Positions 24,132 to 38,962 of a stretch of DNA of 64,000 nucleotides are shown here, piece by piece. The DNA comes from Oxyruncus cristatus (lineage: Eukaryota; Chordata; Aves; Passeriformes; Cotingidae), in contig VXAY01002908.1 of NCBI GenBank assembly GCA_013399855.1, positions 994,425-1,058,424 of the forward strand. Direction: 5' to 3'. Numbering within the stretch: the first letter of the stretch is position 1; each line of letters opens with the position of its first letter. A program made the translations under genes and the position numbers. Under the pieces are notes generated by a model. That model was given only the letters and a program-made list of their open reading frames with translations, searched no databases and was not told where the DNA came from.

Positions 24132-27100
24132 GTTAGTTTTACCATAGAATTTAACTGCAGTAGAATTGAATTATGCAAATCCTGATACACATGCAGAAGG
24201 TTAAATTACATCTTCATGTGTAGCCTTGTGCTGCCCCGAAAGTAATCCAGCATACTATGTAATACCATGCACTGTAACAAGTCCTCTATTATGATTTGGT
24301 TTATGAAGCATCCTCATACATATATTCAGCCTCTCCTGAAAAGAGGTCCGAGATTATGAGCTTCATTCTGAAGTAGATTCACATGTGACCATGTTCACTG
24401 AAATATTAGAGATCTTTATTGTAGGTTTAGTCTATCAGTATTTCAAGTCCATTTGAGTCAACTGCATGTGAGGCAGCATAGTCATGACATATAACATATC
24501 CTTAAACATTTGTTTTAAAAAAATCCCAAAAATTCCAATGTTTCTTCCTGAAGACAATGTCTTTATACAAGGTCCTATTAACAATAAACCTGCAATAAAA
24601 ATGTTTATGTAAAAAGAGAGGGTTTAGTTGCATGCATAAAGCCTGCTCCTTCATCAAAGTAGTCATTTGTGTTAACTTTGAAGCTTGATTTAAATATTAG
24701 CAAATGTGCAAGATTTATTGTTGTCTTTACACAAAGCAAAAAGGCATTAAATGTGCCCCAATGTCTTCAATGAATGAAACTCATTTCAGTAAATGTAGAT
24801 ATGTTTCAGTTAATGGCTTTGTTTATAATGTGAAGCAGCAATTATAAGCAGTAGCTGGAACACTGATAAATTCATCCAATCACCTCTCAGATAGTGGCAC
24901 AATCAATTTAAAGGGAACTACTAAACTCATGCCTCCTAAACTTCCATTTGCACACACCACAGTGGTAGCTGGAAATGTGCAGTTTCATTTGCATACATAG
25001 CTTCAACTTCTTCCCAGACAGTTCTGATGACAGGTATCTAGAATTTTTCTGGAAGTTTGCCCTCCTGTGATTCCCTTCATGCTCGTATTCTTGACACAGT
25101 CCATCCAGCTGTTTTCTAAATTAATCCTTATATAATAAAAAGTCTTGCAATCCACTCTGTAATTGGAATCCAAATGCCTGTTCCAAATTCTCCTGTAATA
25201 AAGCTGATATTTTGAAAATACATTTAAATATCCAGACCTAGCAGAAGAGGACTGCATATTTCAACTTCTGCAGCTCATTTACCCCTGGGAGAAATCAATA
25301 AAGAAAATTTAACCAAGAAATTTGCAAAATAAATATCTGATAGATCCATTAATATGCAATAATAATCAATAAAGAAGGCTTTTTCTGGCAATAATGACTA
25401 GCTGGAGGAACCATTAACTGTGAGAAATTTCCAATGCTGAGTGCAATCTGATCCAAAAACACTTACTCATGTTATCAATCCTTATTCTCACAAAATAATG
25501 GTCTTATAATGGTCTTGCTTCGGCACAGTAAGCAGCAGGGAAAGAGGACTTACTCCCAGCATTTCCATAGGCTTAGCACCTTCATTAGCTACGTAAGTGC
25601 TGCTCCAATGGTGTCCAATTGTACACACTCTTTTTTCCTTTTTCGTTTTGAGAAAGAACTAATTCTTGTTCATGGCCCCACAGTTGATCTCAGCATAAAA
25701 AATATGCAACTGTATAATTTCTCCTCAATACACCCAAGGCAGGTTTCTCTGGTTGGTTCACGCAGTGCCAGGTGGTTGCAAACAGCTTATCATTGACCCA
25801 GATCATTTGTACAACAGTGTCATGACCGACCTGCCCCCCCCAGAAATGTGAAGTTTTCAGTTTAAACACAGAATCTTGTTTTCTAGAAGAATTCTTAGAA
25901 TGATGGAATGATTATCAACATAAATAACACTGGAATGCCTCTGCTCCAAAAGAAATGCGTTATTCTGAGATGTTGTGTGAGTTCCATCTTATGAAACTGT
26001 ACCTGTGAGGAATAATTCTCTGATGTCACAGATTGTTCTGCTTTCTTGTTTTTTTGACAAAGATGACCATTATGCTCCCCAGGATAACTCTCAAAGACAT
26101 TTTTAAGGAAAGTGATTGACAGAGAGCAGTCTTGGGAAAAAAAAAAAAACAGCCTATAGAGAAAAATAATTTTCTTTAGATGCAAAGGAGGCAGAGAAGG
26201 GTCACTAATGGAATACACAGTTTTTCATCTCTATATCAATACTTCAGATATAGCTGAGGTTGTCAGCGATCAGAAGTGATTAATCTACAAATGCTGGTAG
26301 GCTTAAAAACATCCAAGAGGCAGAGATTATTAACAGCAGCATCAGAGATGGAAGAGAGGTAAAATAGGGTTAAATTAATATTAGCTTTCAAAGTAACATG
26401 AAAACACATCTCAAGACAGAATACAGTTACCTATCTTCAGGTGGACTAGTGACCTAACAGCTCTTTTCTACAAGATGTTTTCAGATGCGTAACAAGTCCA
26501 CTGCTGCAATCAGGACAAATTAAAATTTTCCCTAGACTAACTTTTAAGATTGCTGCTGGTCTTCCAAATATTCACCAAAACTCCTCTATCACCTGGTTTA
26601 TAAAAAATTAATCATGTATGTTTTATGGGTTCAGAACGGCCAGCAAAGTTCATTATAAAGTTCTCTTTAATTAAAATATTATTGTTAAACTCACTATTTA
26701 AAAATAGTTACTAAATTTGCTATTTAAGGCATGTCAAGTGATGCTACATCTAAATGACTGTAAAGCTAGCCTGCGCATCTTGTACCACCATCAGCACCAT
26801 TGGTTTTGCTGTTTACCGTCTTCTCCCAAGTTTCATGCAGCCTCTATCATCCTATCTAGTAATTCCTACATTGGCTTTTGACAGTGCCCAGGCTTTCAGG
26901 ACACTGCTGCAGAACAAATCACCATCATGGTCAATATCTGGGGAGCTGTGACATTGCTAGATGTGAACCTGGCTCAGTGACTACATTAGCCCCATCAATA
27001 CACATCCAGTAGCCATGCGAGCAGCTATATGATGTAGCAGCAGTCGCTTCAGAAGAATCATTGACTGACTTTACTGCACAGACACAGAACTGACAATTAA

Positions 27101-30100
27101 ATGAACTAACAGCTTCAATTTACTTGCTGTGATCAATTCAAGCCACAATGCAGTCATGCGGGGAAAAGTTAGGAGCAGCATGACCAAGTCTGAACCACAG
27201 CTCCAATTTTGTGCCACAATGTCTCCCAGCAGAGAGTTTTTCTGTCAAGGGCAAATAAGGCATCTAAAAATAATTTTTAATCTTAAAGGTGCTCTTTCAG
27301 ACACACAGAAAAAGATTTTGGCTGAGAAAAGTATGGAACAATTAAGTGGAGCAGCTTCTGAGAGGGCTGCAGATCTTGTTTGCTCTGAGCAGCAAAACCT
27401 CCTGCATCTCAAATGGACTTGACTGAGTACTTGTATATAAGCCATACCTGGGTCTAATTCTTTGCTGTCTCACCGATTTAAATCTGTGCAAAGACTGTGA
27501 AACATGGTCACTCTGAGCAGACTTTTATAGCCACTTTGAAGCCCACAGAGCAGGACAGTGGAAAGCTGGTCCCCAAAGCCAGCACTGCAGCCATTACATG
27601 CAGTAAAACTTACACTTACAGTATATTTTTCCATGCTCCTCCTAATCCACTTTTTTCCTTCATCCTGGATACAGGAATGGTTTGTTTACTTTTCATATCC
27701 CTATCCTGTACTAAGAAGGCACAGCACTCTTTAAAATTGAGAAAACACTAAGTCACACTGAAGTGGTTTTGTGAAACTCATCCAAGTTCTTGAGTACAAT
27801 TGACGTGGTTTCCTTTTAACATAGATGTGACAGAGTTGAAAAGACTCCCTGGAGACTCTACAGTTATTTTCAGTAGTGACAAGAGCCCATCCCAAACATA
27901 ACTTCCAATCTGTCATCCCTCCTTGAATATCAAGCAGAGCCTCTTCCTCTTATACTGAAACCAACTCTGTATAACAAAAACACCTCCTGCACTCTGATAC
28001 TACCTGAATTACTTTCTTAGATGTGTATCCCAATGCCATAATTGCTCACATCATTAGATGTAAATCAAGCTAGAAGGATTGTGCACTGCCTTTTCTCGAA
28101 CCCCACCAGCATGTGAAGTTCCGCTGAGAAATACACATTTGTGCCAGGGGTAGCACATAGCACCTTGGAATTTAAAAGAACCATTGAGGAGGAGAGGATG
28201 CACTCAGAAGACAACAGAGATTTAATGCAAACTAGAAAGTTTTGGGAGTCCCGCCCGAAAAAATCAATTTTTAAAATAAAGTGTCAACTCAGAAGTAGTT
28301 CTCCGTAACAGCGTAAGTCAATAGTAACAACAGAGAGAATTCACACTTTCTTTTTTTGGCCAGTGACTCATATTTTTACAGGCAAGTAATTAGGAGAATT
28401 TCCCACCACTGGTCTTTTAAACCATTTGTATAGATATAGAATCTCTTCATTTTTGGCAAAGTGGCAAAGCTGTGATTATTATGGATGCAGTAACTTTGAT
28501 TTTATGACAGTAATTGCTTGCACATATTCTCACTAAAGTCTTAACTACAACAATAAAGTTTGGAGACTGTTTTCATGGTGTTATTACTTTTTGCAGGACT
28601 GCAAGATTATTCTAAAGAAAAGAAAACAGTTAAGATGTATTGTTTGATTGTAATCACTCATTCAAACAGACACATCATTTACAGAATATATTTACATTTC
28701 TCACGCTTCAAATTTATATAACAGTGCTCCCCCTCTTTCCAACAATTTGCATGCAAAGTCTGAAAAATTTCTCTTCTACTAGGAAAAAAATCCTACCCAC
28801 CAGACCCCTTTTAATGTCTTTTCAAAAGGAGATGGGTCTCAGGATAAAATACAAGACATTAAAGGCCCGAAGACTGCATACAATTCTCTTGTGAAACACG
28901 AGACATGATGCTCTGACAGCACAGCCAGCCTTTAAGCATTACTATACATCTGCAACACAACCTGTCTTCAGTCCCACAGCACAGCTGCAGTCCCAGGGGG
29001 TGGTTTCCCCCAAGCCCATAACACCAGGCTGGTTACTGGCTCTGACATCCCTGGCACCAGCCCTTGCACAATTCCACATGTCTCAGCCCCTCATCCGAGT
29101 GCGTGTCTCCCAGTGCCGGGGCTGAGCAGCCACAGTACCCAGCACAGAGACACCGTGATGGCAGCGTGCACCTGAAGGAAAAGGGGATCTGAAGGATAAC
29201 TTACCCTGACAGGTAACAGACCAATTAAAACCGGGGACACAATGCATGTGCAGCTACACAGAAATCATAGCAAAGCAAGAGAACTGCAGTGCCTTCCTGC
29301 TATCTCTGCTCAGAAGAGAATTTCTACCAACTTTGTTGGGCATTGTATCAGTCAAAAAGTAGCAAAGACACAGCATTTTTTTGTCTTAAGATATTTCTCA
29401 GTTCCATGGCACATGCATTCAAAAGATAACAATATTAGTTTCCTATTACTACAAATGCATTAAGCACAGCATCAAAAGTATTCCTGAAACCATTTTGTTT
29501 ATCTTCTGGCATTGAATTTGCTATGACTAGAAACAATTCAAAATTTGTTAAAATAATTTTTAAGCCAAATATTTTTATCATGGAAGTTCATATAAGTGCT
29601 CATGCCCATGCACTCGAAAAATAGGAATATCATATTATATTTGGCATGATAATTGATAGTAAAACATTGTGGGACAGACTGTAAGAACAATTGAGTGGTA
29701 CTGAATGATTTATTATTAAATTGCATCATATTGTTTAAGACAGCAAGTACACGATCTCTTTCTGCTTTTTAAATTATTTATATGGACTTATCTGTCCTCT
29801 GTTAAATAATGTCATATAACCATTGACCCAAAAAAAAGCAATTGATTAGTTGAACAACATAGAAAGATTTATCATCTGTATGCAGCACTGCAGCCTACTT
29901 GCAGTTTGTGCACCTAAAGTGGCATTCAGAAAAATGTGTTTCCAGAGGAAATTAATTGGAATTACTTTAGCTGGTTCATTTTAGGATTACAGCCTAACAC
30001 CACATTTTGACAGAAAACCAGACCTGATCTCTTCTATACCTATTGCTCAGTGGGGGCAGACAGAAGGTAAAGGAGGATGGATACTTTATTTTGCATATGG

Positions 30101-30598
30101 TATTGCCTTCTCCATTCAGTTTACCATCAGTTTGACTTCAATGGGAGTAGTGACCAAAAAGAAGAAATGACTTAGTGTGTGACCAGTTCAAGAGACAGTT
30201 CATTCTCTGACTACTAAACACTATTAAGAAGCAACTTTTGCAAACCCCAACTGGTATAAGCTTTGTTACAAACTGCTGAAAGGCGTACATCATCAGCGTT
30301 CACATTACCAGCCATTTATTAGGGTTCATCCTACCTCTTCAGTCTTTACATGTTCTAAAAGAGGATGCAACAGCTCAGTGCAACAGTTTCTCCTGCACAT
30401 TCAAAAGCTACAATATCAAGAATCAAAACAGTTCTCTCTCATATCCTGTGCTGAAGGAACTGTTAATTTTTAAATTGTGGCACATAAGCCACTGCTGACA
30501 CCAAAAGCAACATTCCCAAAACCAAGACTGAGTAACAGATTTTGTTCAATGCCTTTAGGTCTTTGAATGACAAGATGTCAATAGCCCTGATCAAGAAG
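24132..30598. other. Non-coding unique sequence, possibly intronic
   Basis: No gene recognised. The part at 24,600-25,000 is AT-rich, with an octamer ATTTGCAT at 24,987-24,994 and TCF- and homeodomain-like words, so it may be a conserved element. A 13-A run lies near 26,138. A GC-richer patch at 28,920-29,190 adjoins a minus-strand exon-like unit (29,205-29,305, donor gtaagt) with stops in all frames. The plus frames at 27,129-27,422 and 27,497-27,751 match nothing known to me. Confidence 0.6.
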
Positions 30599-30888
30599 CC
30601 ATAGAATCAGTCACAGAATGGTTGAGATTGGAAAGGACCTCTGGGGGTCATCTGAACACACCTTGTTCAAGCAGGGTTACCTGAAGCAAGTTGCCCAGGA
30701 CCGTGTCTAGATGGCTTTTGAGCATCTCCAAGGATGGAGACTTCACAGCCTCCCTGGGAAACCTGTGACAGTGTTTGATCACACTTACCATGAAAAAGTG
30801 TTTTCTGATGTTCAGATAGCACCTCCTGTGTTCTAGTTTGTGCCTGTTTGGGCCCACAGCCTGACAAAGACAACAGGGAAAGACCATT
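30599..30888 (-). mobile_element. CR1 LINE 3' fragment, minus strand
   Basis: The plus strand begins ATAGAATCAGTCACAGAATG, the reverse complement of a CR1 3' terminus, followed by GGAAAGGACCTCTGGGGGTC. The minus-strand frame carries the CR1 ORF2 C-terminal pattern: NRHKLEHRRCYLNIRKHFF, then FPREAVKSPSLEMLKSHLD and TVLGNLLQVTLLEQGV. The 5' end of the element lies near 30,888. The sequence type differs from the copy at 20.6 kb, so a different CR1 subfamily is likely. It is inactive. Confidence 0.93.
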
Positions 30889-33800
30889 TGGAGTACTGGG
30901 CAGAGTAGGAAGACAAGAAGGCTTTAGTACATGAGAAGACAGAAACTACTTTCTATGCACAATTATAGGCTACATAAACATAAGGGCCAGTTTTTCACTC
31001 CTCTAGTGGTCCTGTTGTGGGGTTTGTGACACAGCTTCTGTGACAAGCTCGACCCTTCATTCTCTTCCATTCTTATCAGAAGATCAGCCTCAGTCTCTGT
31101 AGTGATGGACACATAAACAAATTACAGTGAAACTTCTGCAAACTATCATCTGGAAAGGGCCAAAAAGTCTAATTTTCTTTACTACAGAAGCTTTGGGCAG
31201 GAGTTTGAATCTTTGTTCTGTTTTGGGGTTTTTTTCGGGTAAAATATCAGTTCAATGTTTTTGAAAAGATTTTATTTGTGGGCATATCATCACAGCCTAT
31301 TAGTGTAATACTTGCTATCGTTCATTTACTGGAGAAAAATCATTAAACACATGTCACTTCAAAAGTGTGTGACCTAATATGAAATTGAAATGACCTTTAT
31401 TTTGGCACACTACTGCACTGAGTTAGAGTATTACGAAGTCCCAAGCATTCCCTGTTTACAAATGCCAGTCAGGCTACTACTACTGCTCTAATGTGCTCAG
31501 AGATTGTGAAGCCTATAAGCAACTGTAACTAACTGCAAATAGTGAATTAGCTGTGGGGGAAGTTCCACAGCTTCCCGGGGGGAAAAGCCACTACTCTGAG
31601 ACAATGGTTTAATTTATGTTGGAAATTTGACCAAATAGAAGTGGAAACCTTGACCAAGTACTCACTTTTGTTAGATGCTGTTTTAGTGTTTGGCCTCCTG
31701 TCTTGCAATACTTAAACTTGCATCTCGGGTCTAGGTTATTTCTTCCCATCCATATGGTTCTCACACCAAGTCTGTAAGAGTGACAGATGAATGAGTCACA
31801 GTCATGCTTAACTTCAAGCACAAAGGTGTCTAATTCTTAGTCTTAAAAATGCACATGGCTGCATCATAAAAATCCACAGGCTGCAACTCAGATCTTCAAA
31901 GCACTGCCACGGAGTGCACAGATGTGTACGTCAACCCTCTTGCACCCACCGTGCCATTCTCAGGACTCAGGATAGTCAAACAAGAGTCAGATTTCCACTC
32001 ATTTCCTGAGGTTGTTCAACAGCTTTGGACAGCACCTGATGGATGCTGTGGATCACTAAGATTCTGTCCCCTGGACCTTTTAACACACATTCAGCCATCG
32101 CCCTCTCACATCAGGGGACTCCTCCTGAAGAGGTGCAGTGCTACCAGACAAAGACATGACTGATTCTCATATGTGTTCCAACAAGAAGCGTCATGGCTAT
32201 AGCAAATGCAGCATTTCACTGTGTCCAACTGGGGTCCTTCTCCTGAGGCCTAACAACACAAAAGGCATTTTGTAATAGCTCCCTTTGAAATCAAATTAGT
32301 AATGTTTCAAGGCGTGACCCGTAAAGGGCTGCTGTCCAGAATCTACATGTGTTTGACAGATACATCTTCCACCTAACGGGCCTCTTCAAGTGTACAGATG
32401 GAATCAAGATGTGTGAACAGAGCTCCAAAAGGAAAGCCATGGGATATCAGGATACACAGCAAAGCACTCTACATCAACAGATAAAAAGGAAAGAATATCA
32501 GATACAGTGTAGAATAGCTCACTCCAGCTGGTAGGACAGATTCTGACACTACTATATAGGTGAGATTATTGCAGAGGAAGATGCCATTCCATATGTGAAA
32601 AAGCTAACAAAATATAGCCCAAATTAAACTATATAACCTTGTGCCAACTCCTTATAAAGGTCACACAAAGTCACAATCTCCTTCTTCCATATGTCCATAC
32701 ACTGCAAAATGCTAGAAATTACTGAGGGCTGTAGCTCAGTATGCCCAGGTACATAACCTGATGGGTAGGAGACTAGACTCTCTAGAAAGCAGCTTATTTT
32801 CACCTGTCTAGCTACAAAATTAATGGAAAAGTTAGAAATGAAGATGAGCTTTCAAGTTTGCCACAATGCACTTGCTTATCTGCCAGAAAATTAATCACTC
32901 CATTGTCCTGCAGGGTCAATCTCTCTGGAGTACGAGGATGAAGATGAGAATCCCTGTCCATAATATAGGAAAACAGAAAAGCATTTGGTGGTTGGCCTTT
33001 CCAAATATCCAAAGGTCACATTTGACTGTATAGAGAATTAATTTAAAACACAGCAACTTCCTAATGCAGTCCAGGCCTTAGCTCCATAACTCATTTTCAC
33101 ATGAATTCACAGACAAGAAAAAAAAAAGTCATGCTAGTATATCAAAAACCCCTATAGCAGCCAAATAAAATGAAACACCTGCTGTCAGAACTCCATCAGT
33201 TACTTCTTGTTGCCAGTGTCTCCTGTCTGAAAAGGGGACACAACAGAGACTAGCTACGTGTATTTTGCAAGATGAAACACAGTCCAGGGCAAGGCCATAA
33301 GAAGACATAGGCTGTGCATTCTTTACTATGTGTCAGGACCAGCCACTCCTGAAAAAAAACACCAGATACTTTAGGCTGGGACTAGGAGCCAAGGCTCAAA
33401 CACCAAGGAGAAAAATGCCTGTGAGTGACAACAGCAGACTTCACTGATGGTAGAACTCAACTTAGACCAGAGTCCCAATGGCTCATTTCTTTAACAACCT
33501 TCAAGTTTTGCCTCTGATAACAACAGGAATTGCAACCATTTCAGGAAAGAAAACCAATTTGTACCTTCTCACAAAAAGGACAGTGGAGCATGCCATACTT
33601 ACACATTAGTTTACACATTAGGTTATAGACAAGATTTGGCCCAAGTTCTTGCATATCAATATTTTCAGCTGCATTTGATTACTTAAAATGCCATAAATCA
33701 CTGACTAGCACTCACAATTTTCACATTATTTTTCCAGGAAATTACTTTAGAGACCAGGGAACTGTCACAACGATCACAGAACGATATGCGAGTGCCATCC

Positions 33801-33969
33801 TGATAAACCTGACATCCCTGCAAGACATGCACAATATGAGATTCAAATCCTGATATGAAGTGCCAACTCCAACAAGGTAGGAATTCAGCTCACTCTCCAT
33901 GTTCAAGCAGATCTCCCTGCTTGGACTGCAAAGGTGGTCAACTTTCATGTTCACTTTGATTATTAACAG
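30889..33969. other. Non-coding unique sequence
   Basis: No gene recognised. A small hairpin at 31,549-31,572 has perfect 8-bp arms (AGCTGTGG/CCACAGCT). GGGCTGTAGCTCAGT at 32,726 mimics a tRNA 5' end but has no B box or cloverleaf. Open frames are short and not family-like. Confidence 0.65.
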
Positions 33970-34023
33970 ATGTCCCTCAGAACAGGAGTGAGAAAACCAA
34001 ACTTGTCCCACTAGAATTTGATG
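33970..34023 (+). other. Candidate 54-nt exon (or pseudo-exon)
   Basis: Acceptor ttcactttgattattaacag ends at 33,969; the donor GATG|gtgagt begins at 34,024. One frame is open: two leading bases, then 17 codons reading VPQNRSEKTKLVPLEFD, then one trailing base. That makes it phase 1-1. It is compatible in phase with the candidate exon at 41,296, a one-in-three coincidence. No family is recognised. Confidence 0.17.
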
Positions 34024-37000
34024 GTGAGTGACTTTGCATATGAATCCCAGTGTGGACATAGCTTTCTCTCTTGGATTATAAACCTAGTTAAACCTTTAAT
34101 TATGGAGTTAGTAACTGAATGGTAATAGGATCATTCATATCAGTGCATCTGTATCAACAGCAGTTACATCCTCCTATTGTTTCTGAAGCAGTAACTATTC
34201 ATGTTCTCCATGTGGCCTGTAAATAAACTTGGTCCTGGAAACTGTGCTGTTGGAGTAGTGAGTTAAGAAAAAGTTTTAAAAAAATAATGCATTAAAACAC
34301 ATACTGAAGCCCCAAAGCAATTATCAGTCTGCCATGTGACTCAGGTTGGAGAACATGAGCCAGTGCTTACACTCTTGAGTTCCCCCTAGCATGGTACCTT
34401 TTCGTTTTCAGTCCATCATGACATATTTACAGCTTTGTCTCTCAGCAGTCCCTACCAAGACCCCAGGGATCCAGACTGGCCTGTCACAAATGTTATTTTT
34501 CTTGTGCTACTACTGCTAAGAGCCAATAGAAGATATTCAGCAAGGAATTAAGAGTCTGTGTTAATGTGATTTCTGTCATCCCCATATATCCTGGATTAGG
34601 TTAAACATATTCTTTCTCCCCTTCCCCATTTCAACACTGCTTCCAAATGTATATACTATGGAAGTAAGCTTGTATTAGCTATATCTGCACTAGACAATTG
34701 AACAAGCCTGGGACAGTTCTTCGGGATTACAGTTACTGGTTGCAAATATTACCTATTCATATTATTTAACCCTCATAGCCTCCAAAACAAGATAGTCAGG
34801 TACCTGTTCAGAATGGATCCTGGGTTGAACTTAATTCCTGAATTGTGCCTGTATATTTTTTGGGAGAAATCTAGTTGGTCCCGGTCTAAAGTCTGTCAGG
34901 GACTCTTCTAACACTTTAATTGTAAGCAATGCAGTGCTTGGGAATGTTTCCTCACAGTTTTGGGGTTTTTTTAATAGTATAGATATTGCTGTAGATAATA
35001 GAAAAAGAAACTGAAAGTCATACAGAATCCAATGACTAGTGCTCTGATTTTGCTTTCTTTTGTTTTCATTTAAACCCCTGCCTTCCACCTATCAATATAT
35101 TCTATTGGTTTACAAAATTATTTAATGCTCCTACGAACTCTCTAATTAGCTGTAAATACATTATCAAACAATGCATTATATTAGACAGTGGAAACATAAA
35201 GTGTACATAAATCACACCCAGAAATGATACAACCCTCTCAGACCAGAAGGGTCCAGACCTCCATGGAGAAAGAGACCGAGTCTCTCTTAAGAGAGTGCAC
35301 AAGCTGTATTGTTCAGCAGATCTAAAACAAGCTGAGTCTAATATTAGAGAGCAAACAAGCATTTACAGGTCTCTACCCTAGGACAGAGCTCCCCATCTCT
35401 TGTCTGAGTGTGACATCTCACGCTAAGGTCACTGGTTTCTGGGTTATTCAAGCATTCAGTGCTGATGTAGAGTCGATCTGTTCCCACTCAGTTATGCAGC
35501 TAGGACACATTACCCCTCAGTTTCACCATACGTTCTCAAACAGATATGCAGACACAAGGACAGTGGTTCCAAATCCTTACAGAATGGAAAAGATCTTCTC
35601 TGCTCAGAGACAAAAATCCCTGTATCTCACTGGCATCATTACTCGGTAGCAATAACTCCAAGGTGTTGAGACCACATTTAGCTTTACGGAATAAAACATA
35701 ACAAGCTGTCAAAATGTGCATAAATAAATTAGAGTCATTATTCCAGCTTAAGATTCTGGGGACATAAACAATCCTCTTGAAGTTCACTGTGACATTTTTT
35801 GCAGCAGGAGCCAAGCATTAAAATTACGTCCTGTATACAGAGAGCTGTAAATGCATTCTGTCTTAGGGCCTGGCACTGCGGCACAGAAATCAACAGGCCT
35901 GCCTTGGAAGAGAAAATACAGCAGTTCAGGGCCAAGTCCCTGCCTCTGAGCACAAGTTTTATGGCACAGCCCATGTCCATATGGCTAAATTCTGTCCTTC
36001 TGCTCACTCCCCAAAGAAGAGTTCTCATCCATATCTGCCTGCTTGGAATAGTCCCTGGCTCACACTGCTGCCCTAACCCACATCCAGGCACCACAGCAGA
36101 GAGCGCTGCTGGCGTGGGCAGAACCACGCAGTGGAGAGTGCCAACAGTCAAACAACAGGTCAGCACATGCCACTGCTCCTGGTTACTGACACAAGTCTGG
36201 GACTTCTGCTAGGACATTACCCTAAAACATGCTCACCTTTTCATAAGTCACGTCCAGTTGCATAATAGAAAACGCAGGAAGTGAGATCCAAAAAAGACAT
36301 AAAGACTGAAGACATACACACATTTTGTGTGTTTAGGGATATAAAGGAGCTGTACCAGGTGAGACTGCCTAGCCATCCTGCCTCCATCACTAACCAATTA
36401 CACAAACTTAGGGAAAAGTGTATCAGGGTAAGCATGCAGTGATAGCTTCTCAGTACACTCTCCTGCAGCACTTTTGACTCAGAGATTTCCGGAGCGAAAA
36501 TTTGTGTCCTGGTATTTAATAGCCTTCTGAGGATTCTTCTCAAAGAAAATGAACTCTGGATTTAAATGCTGCATAATTAAAAAGTCAGTGAAAATAGGCT
36601 TCAGCAATTTGAATTAGAAACAAGGAACAAACCCATTCATTCAGAAAATACATTTTACATCAAAAGACCATCAAAACAAGGATGAACAAGAATAGTGTTA
36701 TTACAAGATGGCATCAAGTTGAAAGCTACAATCTCTGAGAGCAAAATGGCACTGACATCCTCACAGAAGGCTTTTACTTGGGCTCAGTACACACAAAACA
36801 AAACAAAACCAAATTTCATAGTGCATTCAAGGCAGAACCTGCTGTGGCAGAAATCAAAACAAATGGTTAGTAACTCCGCAGCAAAATGCAGGATCCTTCC
36901 TATTTTGCAACAAACAATTTTTACAGCAAATGTTTTTTTCCCAACTTTTTTTAGTATACCCCTTTAAGATTTTGAAAAACCACCATAGCAACTGTGTCTT

Positions 37001-37243
37001 TGGGTCCTAATGGGTATTTTTGAGCTACTTGCTAAATCCATATTAGGAGCTGAGGCAGCTGTGGCAGTATGAAGAATTGTTCCATTCCTGACTGGGAAAT
37101 TCCATGAGATAAAACATTCTTGCATTTTGTCCAGCAGAAATACTGTATTTCCACTGAAAATGCCATATTAATAAGCTCACTAGTGATGTTTTTTCTAGAA
37201 ATAAATAAGACAGAAAAACTTGATGCTCTCTCTCTGACTCCCA

Positions 37244-37283
37244 CTTTTTTTCTCCCCCTCTTTCTTTCTCTTTCTCTCTCTTC
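37244..37283. repeat. 40-nt pure pyrimidine tract
   Basis: An uninterrupted run of C and T (CTTTTTTTCTCCCCCTCTTT and onward) extends a weaker TC-rich stretch from 37,225. It partly mirrors a (TTTC)n/(TC)n microsatellite. Long homopyrimidine runs can form triplex DNA, but the mirror symmetry here is imperfect. Confidence 0.85.
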
Positions 37284-38962
37284 AAGGTGGGGCAAAACTG
37301 GTCAGAAATCTAAATGCATTTTCCCCACTAATAATAAAGAAATGGCTATTCCCTTACTTTTACCTTGAAGTATGAAAAACATAACAAGGGAAAACCATCC
37401 TGCTTTCCAAAACTTTTTGTTAACCAGGGCAAGGAAAGACTCCCTAGAAACACACCTAGCACAGAAAGGCTCTTGCTTGCTCTGTGCTTACTCATAGCTC
37501 AGTCACAGCTGTGCAGGTGCAAGTTTAAACATCCATGACCTGACTCCTCTGAGATTTCCCCTCACCTCCATGTACATTGTAAACATGACACAAATGTGCT
37601 CCAGGTTTTTATTTGGGAAATTAGGGAAAATTTATAGAAATTGATTTGGAGCACATGACAGAGTAATTCTGACTAGGACAGAAATCAAGAAGAATGCAAA
37701 GTCTTTAGCCAAACTTGGGAAGGAGGTATACAGTACTACAACACAAAATTCCCATTTCTATATATCACCATCTGATGTATATTAGAGGAATGCTATGTTA
37801 TTTGATTCTGTTCTGCCAAAAATTTCCTCATCTGCAAAATGGTGACAGCAGTACTGGCAACCTCACAGGGATCCTGTGAGGACAATGACCTGCTTTCCAG
37901 TGTTCCTATGGTGGGCAAATATTAGATGAAGGACAGAGGAGTCCATCACCACGCTATGGCTTCCTCATATGCCAGAGAAGCATATAGGGTTCTTGGCGTG
38001 CAAAGCAGCTCCATTCATTCTCACTTGTAAGGATGGTGGTTATGGGCTATCAGCTACTCAAAAGAGCAAAATACAAGCTCAAGGTTTTGCCAGCAAAGGC
38101 CATGAAGCAAAAGCAGTTGTGATCTAGCTGTGATCACTAGGTACTGGTCAGGGCAACACAAGAAACACAATAGCCAAAGATACACAGGAGTAGGATGGGA
38201 TCAATTTATCAACAAACCCCCCGATATAATTACCACTAGCTATAAACATGCTGATTGCAGTACTATTTAAACCTAGCAAACTAGATTTCCTTTCACCAGG
38301 AAGAATAATCTTGGCTCTGGTGCAGTGTGGGGACTGACAGGAAGGTAGGGAACCATGCATGCCACTAGGGAAAGATCTGTCATCATTTTACCTAAACCAG
38401 CATTGATCTGGCTTCCTCAGATTACTGATCACCTTCAGATCAGAACACAATCACTGCATCAATCCAAGATACATAGATTCAGTGTTTACAATCATATGTG
38501 TAGATCAAATTAAATAAGGAAAGAGGAGGAGGAGAGTGCAGGACGAATGAAACTAACAGAATACGTTCGAGTTGCAAAAAAATTAAGAAAAAAAAGGGGG
38601 GAAAACACCAGAACTATGTAAAATGATACTTCAGACTAACCAGTAACTCTAGTAAGTATCCATACAGCCAGGGCTCGGTGATCAATACCAGCCTTGTGGG
38701 GAAGGAAGCATTGTGATGATGTGGGCAGTGATTGTTATGATAAGAGAGGGCAGCAGGTGACACAAGCACCTCAAAAACATTGCATTTTGAACACAGCTTC
38801 AGACATCCTCTCAGAAGGAACAGTTTTATAAGACAGTGTCCCAAAGCCTCTCACTCCCCATTGGTGAAATCCATGTCTGGAAACATACATGTTAAAAAAC
38901 AGAGGCATCGCTACAAGGTATCCCTGGAAACAGGTAAATACACAGGAGGGGCAGAAACTCAC

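Noticed and set aside
28920..29200. GC-richer patch as a CpG-island promoter
   Set aside because: Only a few CpG dinucleotides and far too short; the adjacent exon-like unit has stops in every frame.
32726..32800. tRNA-like start GGGCTGTAGCTCAGT
   Set aside because: No anticodon stem, no B box (GGTTCRANNCC type) and no acceptor-stem partner downstream.
35738..36212. Longest open frames of the window (142 codons minus, 137 codons plus)
   Set aside because: They overlap on opposite strands, resemble no known family, lack start context, donor and polyadenylation signals, and this length is expected by chance in 64 kb read six ways.
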